Assembly (NCBI GenBank): GCA_027922465.2
Contig: BQMF02000421.1
Span: forward strand, 186,001 to 250,000
Length of the DNA stretch: 64,000 nt
From: Turritopsis dohrnii
Lineage: Eukaryota; Cnidaria; Hydrozoa; Anthoathecata; Oceaniidae
Direction of reading: 5' to 3'
Every line of letters starts with the position of its first letter. Positions within the stretch are counted from its first letter, which is position 1. This document shows, piece after piece, positions 10,560 through 21,600 of this stretch. The translations under genes were made by a program, and so were the position numbers. The notes under the pieces were generated by a model, which saw only the letters and a program-made list of their open reading frames with translations, was not told the DNA's origin and made no database searches.

Positions 10560-11659
10560 AATTTTGGCGTTTTTGCGTGAAAACTTCGTTCATATCAATT
10601 CTCCAATGTGATTAAAGATCGTTAGGGTAAAGTTCTTAGCATGCATAATCTGTAGGAATTGGGAGAATTATGCAAAAACGTCACAAATATGCAACGAAAA
10701 CATTGCAACTTTAGGTCTATATATCTCGTGATCCCCTCAAGCAGTTTCGCCGAGCTTCAGTTTTTGAAGAGAGAATAATCCTAAGTTTTTGCACGTACCG
10801 CGGCACTATCGAGGCGCATATAAGTCAGAAGATATGTAGATTGGAACTTATACATGAATTACGCGATATCTTCAACTCTGTATAAAAACATAGATTTTCA
10901 TTTGTTTCTCAAGGAAGCTTTAGGTTTAATAATCTGCTTGTCACTATGCAGCAAGTTGATCCGTTGTTATAATGGATGATATTTGGTTTTTAAATTGTCG
11001 TTAATTTTTAAAAAAGTATTCGTTTCACCGACACCCAGCCGAAAGCGCATCACGGATGACATCAAAGTGATACCGCAATGAATAGAATAGTCATTATCTG
11101 AATAATAGAAAAATAAGAGTTCGTTCTCCTTCTGTTTTATACCTCCATGAATTAACAAGTACGTTTTAATTAGTACGGATGTTGCTGCGAGTTTTTTCAG
11201 AAGGCATGTATCGCTGGAATTTTTACCGCAACATGATATTAAACTGTCTGGTTTTCCTTAGATTGAAAATGGCTGATGCAGTAAATACCAACAGTTCCTC
11301 TTTTTGCTAGGAAGCTTAGATATTCTTCTAACACTAAAAGATGAAAAATAGGAAATAAATAGAAAAATGATGGTGGAACTGGCAGGTAAAAACACACTCA
11401 CTTCTTACTCACCCTGTAACCATTTTTCATATCATGTTTATATTGTAAGAATACTTTTGTTTACACATAGCACTTAGTTTCTAGTTGAAAAGAAAACTTT
11501 CGAAACGGGACAGGATTGTTTGACAACTTAATGTCATAAAATTTGAAAAGGGTCTCCAAACGTAACAAATACTTTATGATCATATAATATATTCAGGATG
11601 ATCTTTTACATACATACTCAGAAGAAAATAATGTTTTCTTATCCTTCGTAGACGATGTA
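10560..11659. other. Non-coding stretch between transposons
   Basis: It contains the right arm of the 8,584 inverted repeat (11,040-11,150) and otherwise AT-rich sequence with no supported gene. Confidence 0.4.
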
Positions 11660-12073
11660 CACGTTTTTTTTTATAAGGAACCTTTGTGGTTGGGCTGAGG
11701 CTGAAGTTCCTTATTTTTTTAAAGAGTTTGAGCCTCACAGTTCCTTAATTAGTTCCTTATTTTTTAAGCTATCTTTTTTACCAAAAATTCTTTGTTTTTA
11801 CATTGATTTAATTCTTTGCAACTGACCATTGATAATTTGCGTTGTACATAATTTATAAACTTGCAAACTACTTCAGTTTGCAGCCTTTTTGGTATAGATT
11901 TTCTTGTGTTTAGTTTTTATTAGTTTTATTGATATAAAAAAGAAAGTTCTTTAGTGTTTCTTATATTTGAACTCTTATTTCAGCCTGGTTAGTTCCTTAA
12001 GAATTCCTTATTTTTAGAGACTTTTTCAGCCTCAAATTCCTTATAAAGGTGTTCCTTATATGAATAAAACGTG
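11660..12073. repeat. Family-X element, copy 1 (AAGGAAC type)
   Basis: The ends are CACGTTTTTTTTTATAAGG at 11,660 and the imperfect inverse TTATATGAATAAAACGTG ending at 12,073. The word next to the left end, AAGGAAC (inverse GTTCCTT), recurs as TTCCTTA about seven times inside. Several follow a GAGCCTC / CAGCCTC-type block, giving a modular structure. It shares ends with 13,169-13,529 and 35,649-35,804, and the CAGCCT block with the latter. No coding capacity. No target duplication could be settled. Confidence 0.7.
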
Positions 12074-12339
12074 CATATTATCAACTTATATCTTTTCAGA
12101 AAATCATTCAAGGAAAGTTTTTCTTACCGATATATTTTCCTATTAAAACGTTTAAAAACCTTTTTGATGATTCTGACTCTAAACCGAAACTTTTCGCCAT
12201 TTTAAAACATTACGTAAAGCAACATTTGAAGAAGCGTTCAAGCAGAAAAGTAAGACCCCAGACCCTACAGACCTGAGACACAATACTTTGACGCTAATAT
12301 CTCGATATCAGGTAACACATCACCATTTCATGAATTTAA

Positions 12340-12378
12340 TCCGGTGTAGAGGATTATTTTAACTCCCTGGGAAAAATG

Positions 12379-12413
<35 letters not shown>

Positions 12414-12520
12414 AGTTAAAATAAACTAGGAAATAATGACTCCCTTAGTAAATAATGACTCCCCATTATTTCGGATTGAAAAATGTCAGGGAGTCAAAAT
12501 AAACTAGTTAATCATGATCT
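12340..12520. repeat. Repeat reiterating AATAATGACTCCC, with a 34-C tract
   Basis: ATTATTTTAACTCCCTGGG at about 12,352 and the inverse-type CAGGGAGTCAAAATAAACTAG near 12,490 suggest terminal inverted repeats. Between them AAATAATGACTCCC occurs twice in direct order, and a variant runs into 34 consecutive C (12,380-12,413). This is the same logic, end-word reiterated inside, as in the 11,660 family. Confidence 0.5.
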
Positions 12521-12572
12521 TTAACTTATCGAAGGCCCAATTGTAGTTGTTCAAATATACCAAAGTTCAGTC

Positions 12573-12751
12573 AAATCCGACCATTTTTGAAGTCTCCAGG
12601 CTGCCCCAAAACTTTAGCCTCGTTTTGGCGCAAAACCCCCGTTCCAAGCCCAAAAATAAAAATTTTTAAAAAACACTCCCAGATATTCACCTAAGGAACA
12701 AGTGTGCAAAATTTCAGCCAAATCCGACCATTTTTCAGGCTGCCCCAAAGA
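12573..12751 (+). repeat. Direct repeat pair, AAATCCGACCATTTTT...GGCTGCCCCAAA
   Basis: TCAAATCCGACCATTTTTGAAG...CAGGCTGCCCCAAA at 12,573-12,610 is repeated as GCCAAATCCGACCATTTTTC...GGCTGCCCCAAA at 12,717-12,751. A CACAGACTGACAGACACACAGACA run follows. It is probably part of another dispersed repeat; no gene. Confidence 0.5.
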
Positions 12752-13168
12752 CACACAGACTGACAGACACACAGACATTCTCAGTTCTGAAACTCATTTG
12801 AGGTCAATTTCATTTCAGTCATAATCGAAACGTAATACAAGCCTCGTATAATTAAATCCAAATCTTATGCAGGCATGATGTCTTTTCATTTTTCCAAATG
12901 AAATTCTATTTAAACACTGCAGTAAGTTCACTTAATTCCATGGTTATGGGTGCACAAATTGCAAAATCAGCGTGAATCTGTAAAGGCGAGGAAGGGGCTC
13001 TCTTAGGACATATGAACAATCGCAGCTCATGCTCAGTACCACGCCTTCTCACATCATTTCGAGGCTGATAATCAAACATCCTTGGGAACTTCAAACAAGA
13101 GCTTACATTGCATTTGTTGAGACGTCATTCCCGAAATTAAAACCCGTAAAAATGTTTTAGACGGGATT

Positions 13169-13529
13169 CACGTTTTTTTTTATAAGCAACACGTTTATAA
13201 CCAACACTAGTAAATTTTCTCTAAAAGTTAAGCAACAGTACTAAAAGAATCTCAGATAAATTAGCAACATGAAATTTTGAAATGATGTAGCACTAGCATA
13301 GCTACAGCACATTTCTTAAAACTGTTACACTAGGTGGTTACACTAGGTTGCAGTACTACACTATTTACTTAGATACTTCAGCTTTGACAAACGATTTCAA
13401 GACTGGAAATACATATTTTTTCGATTAATACTTAGCAACAAATTAAGCAACATTACTACTAAAAAATGGTCATTTTTTAAGCAACATTACTACTTACGTC
13501 TGATCTTGGTTGCTTATAAAAAAAACGTA
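13169..13529. repeat. Family-X element, copy 2 (AAGCAAC type)
   Basis: The left end is CACGTTTTTTTTTATAAGCA at 13,169; the right end is TTGCTTATAAAAAAAACGTA to 13,529. The end-adjacent word AAGCAAC recurs inside in (T)TAAGCAACA(T/G)TACTA and TTAGCAACA forms at least five times. It lacks the CAGCCT block of copies 1 and 3. No coding capacity. Confidence 0.7.
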
Positions 13530-14419
13530 TACTAGTATTGTACTCTAATTTCAAACGACGTGCTTTGTAGCTTTTAGATACATTTGAGATATATTTAGAT
13601 ATATCGATCAAACAAGAGTGTTGGGAAACTTACTGCATTCTATGCTAAATATTTCGATCAAATAACCTGGCTGGTGTTTTCCTCCAATAAGACATATAAA
13701 TAAATTGGTTTGAATGTTAATATGAAGAAGAAAAATAAAGAATAGAAAACTCAATACCACATTTTCTCTAAATTTACAAAAAAATTTCCAGGATTTTGGG
13801 AGCGGTTATTAGAGAGGAGCGCTGAAAGAATCTGGAACGTAACCTAGTGAGCTTATTTTCGGTAAAACTTCGATCTTTGAAATTTTATTTACAAAATGTT
13901 CACAATTGCTAAAACGGGTTTAAAATCATCCAAAATTGACCAAACACCGAAGTTGATTAAATACCGAAATTGACCAAATACCAAAATTGACCAAATACCG
14001 AAATATTTACATAAAGATATTTCACCAGTACAATTAATGCAAAAATACAGAAGTAAATTTTTTAAAAATTATTTATAAATTTTACAAATTTAAAAATACA
14101 AAATTCTTCCAAAAAATTCAAAATTCTTCCTAAAAATTCACTTATCTTCAAAAAATTCACTATTGGTTAACCGTGCTCCATCACTAAAGAACATCTAAGT
14201 ACTTGCCAACGCCCGTCCACCCTCATTTAAACACCTGATTTACTTACCCACCTTAGGCAACACCCATGTCTCAATGTTCGTTTCTAGAATACATCAGAAT
14301 ACGAAATTACAACAGGCTAACTCAAGAGTATGTATCTGGTTCAGGAAATTCTTTACTCATTCAAGAAAAAATAGTTTTCTTGAAAATTAATGATATAATC
14401 AAAATCCAAATAAACGCCA
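13530..14419. other. Intergenic stretch downstream of the spectrin gene
   Basis: It contains the 17-bp minisatellite at 13,930 and AT-rich unique sequence. No gene is supported. Confidence 0.4.
13930..14003 (+). repeat. 17-bp minisatellite, about 4.3 copies
   Basis: The unit is CCRAAATTGACCAAATA. Four near-identical tandem units follow each other with A/G at position 3, one carrying TTGATTAAATA. The tract ends in a partial fifth unit. Confidence 0.85.
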
Positions 14420-14425
14420 TTTATT
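14420..14425 (-). terminator. Polyadenylation signal AATAAA of the spectrin gene
   Basis: On the minus strand CATAAATAAATGG lies about 115 bases after the stop codon at 14,539, a normal distance for a 3' UTR end. It is a hexamer match only, in AT-rich sequence. Confidence 0.5.
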
Positions 14426-14538
14426 TATGATGGTGTAGATACCACTAATTTTTTGTCGTGTCGAATTGAATTCAGCGCCCTCCTGTGCCTGCGAACCTTC
14501 ATACAAATACTAATGGCAGTTCTGTTGAATTTCTCATA

Positions 14539-15619
14539 TCAAACTGTTAAGTTTTCATCTTCCATCTGCAAAAACAATCCATCATCAGAGAAGGTCTGGG
14601 GAGGAGGTGGCAACATGTCAATCAAAACATCTTCGGAATCTGACCAGTCATCAACGGAAAGATCATCTTCGAAACAGATATCTACATCATGGCTGATTTC
14701 ATCTGACTTCATTCTTTCTTTCATGGAATTATGTTCGTCGTTCAAACGATAGAATGTTGTAGTCTTTCCAAATATATCCATCATTTCATGTTCCGTGTTG
14801 AACACCACATGTTTTCGAATGTTGGGACGTGACTTTTTCAACAAACTATTCAGTTTTCGCTCGTTGTTTTGTGCAGGCAAAGCAATCTTAGCTGCTACTT
14901 TGATACTTTCTGATACTTCGATACTGTGATCTCTAAACGCACCATCTTCTTTCTTTTCAGCTATATTCGCAGAACTAACGACATCTATATTTCCATCTTG
15001 TAATCTTTCCGTTTCACTGACAGATTTTCCAATAACTGACATTTCGCTAAAATTCCCGATTATGTTGCCAGAGTTAACGACTTCAAAATTTGCTTGTGGA
15101 TTTTTAATCCTTTGAAATCGTTCAAACTTCAAACAAGCTCGTTGAATATTTTCCTCTTGTACAGACAACATACGTTCGAATTTCATTTGATCTTTCAAAG
15201 CTTCCTCAATTTTATCAAGGACATCATCATCGTTATTGTTGCAACCATCCTCAAGGAAATCCAATGAAGATTCTCTCTGTCCACTAATCCAGTTATCAAT
15301 ATATTCAAAATCTTTCAACAGATCACTTGCATTATTACATTCCAACACACAACCTTTCCACTTTTCCAGTAAGATCGCTAAAGTTTCCCAGCCACGTTTT
15401 ACTTGTGCCTCTCTGCTTTTAAATAAATCACCGCAATTCGCCATCAATCTCTTCAGACGCTCTGCATGCTCCACCAGCATATCGTAGTTCTCTTCATACG
15501 ACTTATAATCACTGAATGCTTTTTGAAACTCTATCAGTGAAGATTGACTATCGATCTTGTTCTGGCGTAAACTTTCAAGAGCTTGATTTCCATTTGATAT
15601 AAATCCATCGACCCAACCG
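14539..15619 (-). other. Last spectrin exon: terminal repeats and acidic tail, no PH domain
   Basis: The acceptor CTCTCTAG|C at 15,620 joins in phase to exon 32. Repeat-like helices continue to about [14 protein letters not shown], then a non-helical tail of about 190 residues rich in Ser, Asn and acids ([20 protein letters not shown]) ends in MEDENLTV. Beta-spectrins usually end in a pleckstrin-homology domain that binds phosphoinositides; no such fold is visible and no further exon is needed because the stop is in frame. Confidence 0.75.
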
Positions 15620-18600
15620 CTAGAGAGATCATACAAAAACTTCATTAATTCAAAACATAACCACAAAACGCATAATGTTGTAATAACTTTTCGCACCATA
15701 AACGATCTGCATCAGCCAGGTAGGCCTGTACACGTTCAGCATCGATCAACATACTTTCGTACTCTTTGTACAGTTCTTCCAATTGTTGATATTCTTTAGA
15801 GAAAGTCGTCATAGATGCAGCACTCCACTCCACCAGATGTTGACAGGTCGATGTCACACCAGCTTCTTCCATCCGCAAAGCATCCACATGTGCACTTACC
15901 GCAAGAAAGTCCACCTGGTCATAAGAAACAAATTTATTTACTATTTATTTACTATTTCCGAGTTTTAGGCGAGAAACTTCGAAGAGGTTTATTCGTGGAA
16001 CCCACCTGTATTTTCGCATGTTGCTTTTTTGCGTTTTCCAAATCACCAAGAATAAAATTTAGATCGACCTCTCCTATGTGTTGCATACAAGTGCGACATA
16101 GCTGCAACGCTTGTGAAATTCTTTCATAATGGACATGCATTTTAAAAGCAGCTTCCAACTTAACAAGACGTTTTCGTAGAAGTTCTTTCATATCATTCCA
16201 CATCTCAAACACATTTTCAACGTTCCTTGAAATCTGCTATGGATGAAGATTGTATGTTAGTAAAAAAGTTCCTTAATATGTTAATCCACACCACTCCATG
16301 TTCAAACCTACTTCATAAACTGGCGTGGATGGCTTTCCGCTCAAGATCTCCTGTGACAATTCTCCAAACGTGGTCACACGGTACTCATTGGCCAATACAT
16401 TTCTCACAAGCTTTTCGGTTCCTTTGAGTAGGTTGTCACATTCTGTGGAAGTACAACCAATGAAATCTATTTCAATCATACCGATCTGATCTTGAATCCA
16501 CTTATTGATAGAATCCAATTCTGTTTTGAAGCGAAAGAACTTTGCAGCATCCTCGAGCATCTTGGAACGCTTTTCAATTAATACTTCAACACTTCGTAAC
16601 TCTGATTTCAAAATTTCCTACAATCATTTTCAAATGGAAGCTTTCTTTTTAGCAAACCCAAAAAAGTTCATCTTAAAAACCCATTACATCGCATGACGAA
16701 CTATGTGTTTTTTTTTTACTTGTCGATAAAATAACAGTAACGTCGATAAAATAACAGTAACGTTATCGAAAACTTACCTGGCTATGCATAATAGAGGTAG
16801 AATATATTTGAAATTCTGACCATTCTCCAAATTGCAGTATTTGTTCATCAAGTATTTGGACATCTTTTGAAATTTGCTGTAATTCATTCGACAAGAACTG
16901 ATGACGTTTCAGCAGATTGAGTGCGCTGTTTTCGTCATTACCAGTGTCTGTGTCTTGGAGACGTAGACTCTTGTCTTTGATGACGGTTGAAAGAAGGGTT
17001 TGATTCTCCATAACCTGTTTATGAACACAAAATAATAAATATCAATTCACGTAATTTAATTCTGATAATTTTAGCACTAATCCGAATAACACCTGAACTA
17101 GCAAAGCAAGAATAGCAATTATGATTACGTCGAATCTTCGATTTATTTCATCATCAGGATAGTATATTTTGTTTTGTCGTCGGAATATATCAATTCACAA
17201 ATGATGGAGATAAAAAACATTGATTTAAATCACACTTTACTTTTTGTATCTGATGAGTCCTTTTCAGAAATGCGATCTTTTCGCCTAGTGTCTTCCGAAA
17301 CTCATCTTGAGCACTTTCAACATCGCGCGGCAACTGCTTTATTTTACGCGCAAAAACGCCATTAGTATCGTCACTTCGTTTCGTCGTTTCGTCTTTGAAA
17401 TGTTGAATTTCGTGATTTTCGACAAGAAGTCTTTCGATTTTCATTAACAGATTGTCCGTTTCTAGAAACCAAAATAAACAATGCATCAACCTCTTGCTGA
17501 CTAAGCATTATCTTTTTCATCGGTTTTCCATTAAGCATGGCATTCCCTTCGTTCACTTAGTCCATCCGCTACAACGGTTAACAAAATTCCTACTTTCGAC
17601 TTGAATTTTATAAGCCACCAACTTGAAGAATGGATTATTATTTTTTCAGCATCCGAATGGAAAATTGGAAGAACGGATTATAATTTTTTCAGCAAGGGAA
17701 ATAACCTTTAGTCACTCACCATGGGCGTTTCCACCAACATCGACGCTTTGAACATGTTCACGTTGGTTTTTTATCCATTGGATGGTTACAGCAGCTTCAT
17801 CCTTTAAGACCAGAAAAACACAGGCTTCTTTTACGATGTTTTCTTTCTCTTCACAAATTTCAGAAACGTCTTTGTAACTAATAAACAAAGACCGCGGATG
17901 TAAAGGTAGACGATCAAAACAAAAAAATGAAACAGACTTAAATCGATGAAAATATTTTCAACCGTAACACCTACCTCGTCAACAGATGGTCAAGGCATTG
18001 TTTTAAGTTGCCATCATGACTCGATATCTCCATTTCATCCAATTTACCGGCAATCGAAGAAAGGTCTGCTTTGATGTCGACAAGTTGTTTTTTCCATCTC
18101 TTGATCACATCTTTCTCTTCGCTAACTTCAAAAGTTCCAAGGATTTTTTTCAGCTTATCAATCATTACTTGATACTTCCCAATTTCTTTATGCAAACACT
18201 CGGACTTCAACATATTGGTGATAGTAAGTTTCATTGATGACGATTTTTCTTGCAAGTTGGTCAGCATTTTATGCAGATTATTCAAGGTCGAAACGCATTC
18301 TGATTGTTGGGCTCCACTTAACCTGTGGAATTCCTTGTTAATTTCGTTAAAGATTCCCTCATAACTTTTTAACTTTGCTTCGAGATGCATGGAAGTGTTT
18401 TGCGTCCAGTTATCAGATGAAGAATTCTTCAAACTGGCCAGTTGTGTTTCATGATCATCAAAAAGTTCACAAATCTAAAACCAAGATGAAACGAACTGAA
18501 TCTAGAACTTTCATTAAAATTCTGTCAAAAATGGTTGAATTTTGAAAACTGTTTTTCGAAGAAATCAATTTTGCAGAATAACTTCAATTATAGAAAAGAC

Positions 18601-21600
18601 GATGCCTTCTCGTCAAACTATTGTTATAAATACGCTATTATGTATGTAATACAATAGAAGCACTGTAGGTCATTGGTGAAATCCCAAAAATTCGCTACAG
18701 GGTGCCGGTACAGGTATAACGAATTAAAATAAACCTGTGTTAATCTTTCTTTGAAGGCTAACAAGTTCAACATATCAAGTAGTGATTTCTCCTTCAACAG
18801 ATTCGTCTCCAATCCTCTCTGCAGCTTCTCTAGAAGACTCTCACATCTTTTCACAATGCATTCTGAATCCATCTCATCATTGGTTATCGAGGAAATGGTT
18901 GCATTAACATCATTCACCTCGACTTGCTGTTTTTTCAGATTACACGTCATACTCTTCAACTCTGTCAACAACTGACGTACAACACCTGGCAATGACGTAT
19001 TGGTCAATGTGTCAATTGATTGTCGGAGCTCATCGTTACGAAGTAAACATGCTTCTGCATAATCGCACTTTTTGTCAAGACTCTGTAAGGGAAGTTGAGA
19101 TATCAGCGACAAAAAAAAAAGGATTAGATCCTCCACCAAACATTGTGAGAGTTCGTAAAATAAAAAGAGTCCCACACAAACCTTCAAAAGAGATGTTTGA
19201 TTCAATGAACCTTCCTTCCTCTTCAATAATTCTTTCAGATTTTTGAACCCCCTTTTCAATCCTTCCAATTTAGGTTCCAACTCAATGAATGTTAGCCGCC
19301 CTTCTTCTAATAGAATTTCCCCAAATTTCTGGACATGAAGGTGTGATTTCTGTTGTAGGGTCAGTTCTATAGCGATCGCAGAATGTTTTCGATAATGCAT
19401 TTCAATATCCTCAGGTGTGTTTAAAGTACTTTTTTGGGAAAGCTCTTCTGAAGTATTTTTTATCCAATCATCAATAATTTTAATGTCATCGAAGAAGGCA
19501 TGAAGTCGATGTTGAGCTTCTAATTTCTGTTTTCTAAACACAAGGATGTGGATGTGGATGGATATAAAGTCGACTCTGCATATCTCGAACTCTCGGGGAA
19601 TTGGGAGAAAAGTTCGAGATATCGAGAAAGGGGTAAGGAAAATTCTCTTGCTTAGATTTTGTGACATTTTTTTCAGCGACGATTATAGTTTTTTTCTATT
19701 CTTAACCCTGGTTGATATTGTGTTTTTTGGGACACCATACTTCTTTTTACCTCTTTTTTAGACATCCCTTTCTCCAGGTCTTTAAGTGCCTTACATTGAT
19801 CTACTACAAGTTTGTTTGTAAATCTTCGCTTAACGAACTTCATGTTTTCGCCTTTAGTAGAGCCAATCAATTAATATTTAAAAAAAATAGATTCATAACC
19901 TTTCCGAAAACTCGAATTTAGAAAAATGGAATTTTATCAAAACATTCAAAAATACGAAACTCACGTCCGGAATTTGTAAAAGTTTTGTGGAAAGTTCGAG
20001 ATATCGAGAGCCGACTGTAAATGGATAACGGACCAAACGACCGATCAAATCAACAAACAATAAATCAATCGAAAAAACAATCTCAAGATGTCGGACCATC
20101 CTGATGACAGAACGAAAAGCTAAGTTACTCAGGAAATGTACAAGAACAGATGCTACAAACCTCTCTCTAGCCATCTTGTCCAGTTCTGCAAAAGAAACTT
20201 CGGTTTGTTTCAATATGGTTTCAACATGAACTTTGAACCGTGGATTCAAATGATCTCTCTCTGCATGTAAATCATCTTTAGTGTTTCGAAGTTGAAGAAC
20301 ACCAGCTGCTATGACGTCATGTTCCCTCATTAAATGTTTGCTACTTTTCAAATCAGAGCCAATCAGACTGCTTGTACTTTGCTGAATCTGCAAAAAATAA
20401 AAAGTGGAGTTATTTGTGATGTTACCAAGCCACGAAAACGCACTTTCATGCTCACAAAAGAATTACCATGTTATTGATTTTTTCCAGAAGATTTTTTGAG
20501 TTCTGAATAAATGTTTTATAATCAATATCTTCTTGTATGGAAACAGATTTCTTTTGATTTAAATCATGCAGATCATTGAGAGATCTTTTCAAATTGATCA
20601 TCATTTCGTTCACTTCATTCGAAATACCGTTATGTCCGTTTGCTACATTTCGTGCATGCTCCTCAAACAGCTTTATCCGCTCCGCATCGCATAACATATC
20701 CCTTCTCACAGTATGTAGTATCATTTTCTTTTCAACAGATAGTTGTACGTCATCTTCATCAATAACATTACATTTTTCCATCGTTATCATCTAGAACGAA
20801 TGTAAGAAAAATAAGTCTAATTCAGGTGACATGAAGGCAGACATGGATAGAACACAAAAAGCCGAAAATCTCAAAGGCCGCTACATATATTATAAACAAT
20901 AGTTTTAATGCACCCGAAACACTGTTTAACAACAGAAATAAAACACCTCATTACCTAAAAAAACTATGCTTGGCTATCGTTTAATTAAAATCGTTACCAA
21001 ATGTATGACAGAAAACAATCACAAGTTAGTTTGCATGCTTGACTGATTGGAAAAATCGTTAGGTGTTGTTAGCTCAGGAATGTTTTGTAAATTTTTAGGC
21101 TGATTGTTTCCATTTGTTATTATTCATAAAAATTGTTTATCATGAAGTAAGCTTTCGTAAGTATCTGGTGATATATCAGCATCAAATAATTGAAATGTGC
21201 CTACCCTATCATGAAGATGAGATTGGAGAAGGTTGTAGTCTCTTGTGATATCTTGCAAAACTTTACAATCTTCCAGTTCAATATCTCTTTGTCGAACTTT
21301 CTCCATCAATTCATTCCATAAAACAGACAAGCTTGAAAGTTTCTCCATGACACTACCATCTTCATCACATTGGTGCAATATCTCATCACCAGTTTTCGAA
21401 AGTTGCTCAAACGCCATTTTTTGGATTTCTATATCTGCATGCAATCTTTTATGTATTCGCATAGAATGGTTCAAATTCGAGAAATTTTTGTTGCAAGATG
21501 TTGATTTGTCCTCAACCCAATGTTTAAGCTTAAAAAATAAATATTACAAGCAATGTTACATCTTGATTATCATCGTTATCATAGCCGAAGGTCAACAACT

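Noticed and set aside
14453..14752. Plus-strand frames across the 14.5-32 kb region
   Set aside because: They are complements of spectrin exons; the minus-strand exons join in phase with GT-AG signals and carry the domain signatures.
14539..15699. Nesprin (KASH) identity for the CH-plus-spectrin-repeat gene
   Set aside because: There is no C-terminal KASH transmembrane segment or terminal PPPx after it, and the CH1-CH2 residues and linker match beta-spectrin instead.
15620..15699. Met at 15,699 ([20 protein letters not shown]) as the start of a separate membrane protein
   Set aside because: This hydrophobic stretch is intron 32 of the spectrin gene, read through between donor G|GTGCGA and acceptor CTCTCTAG.
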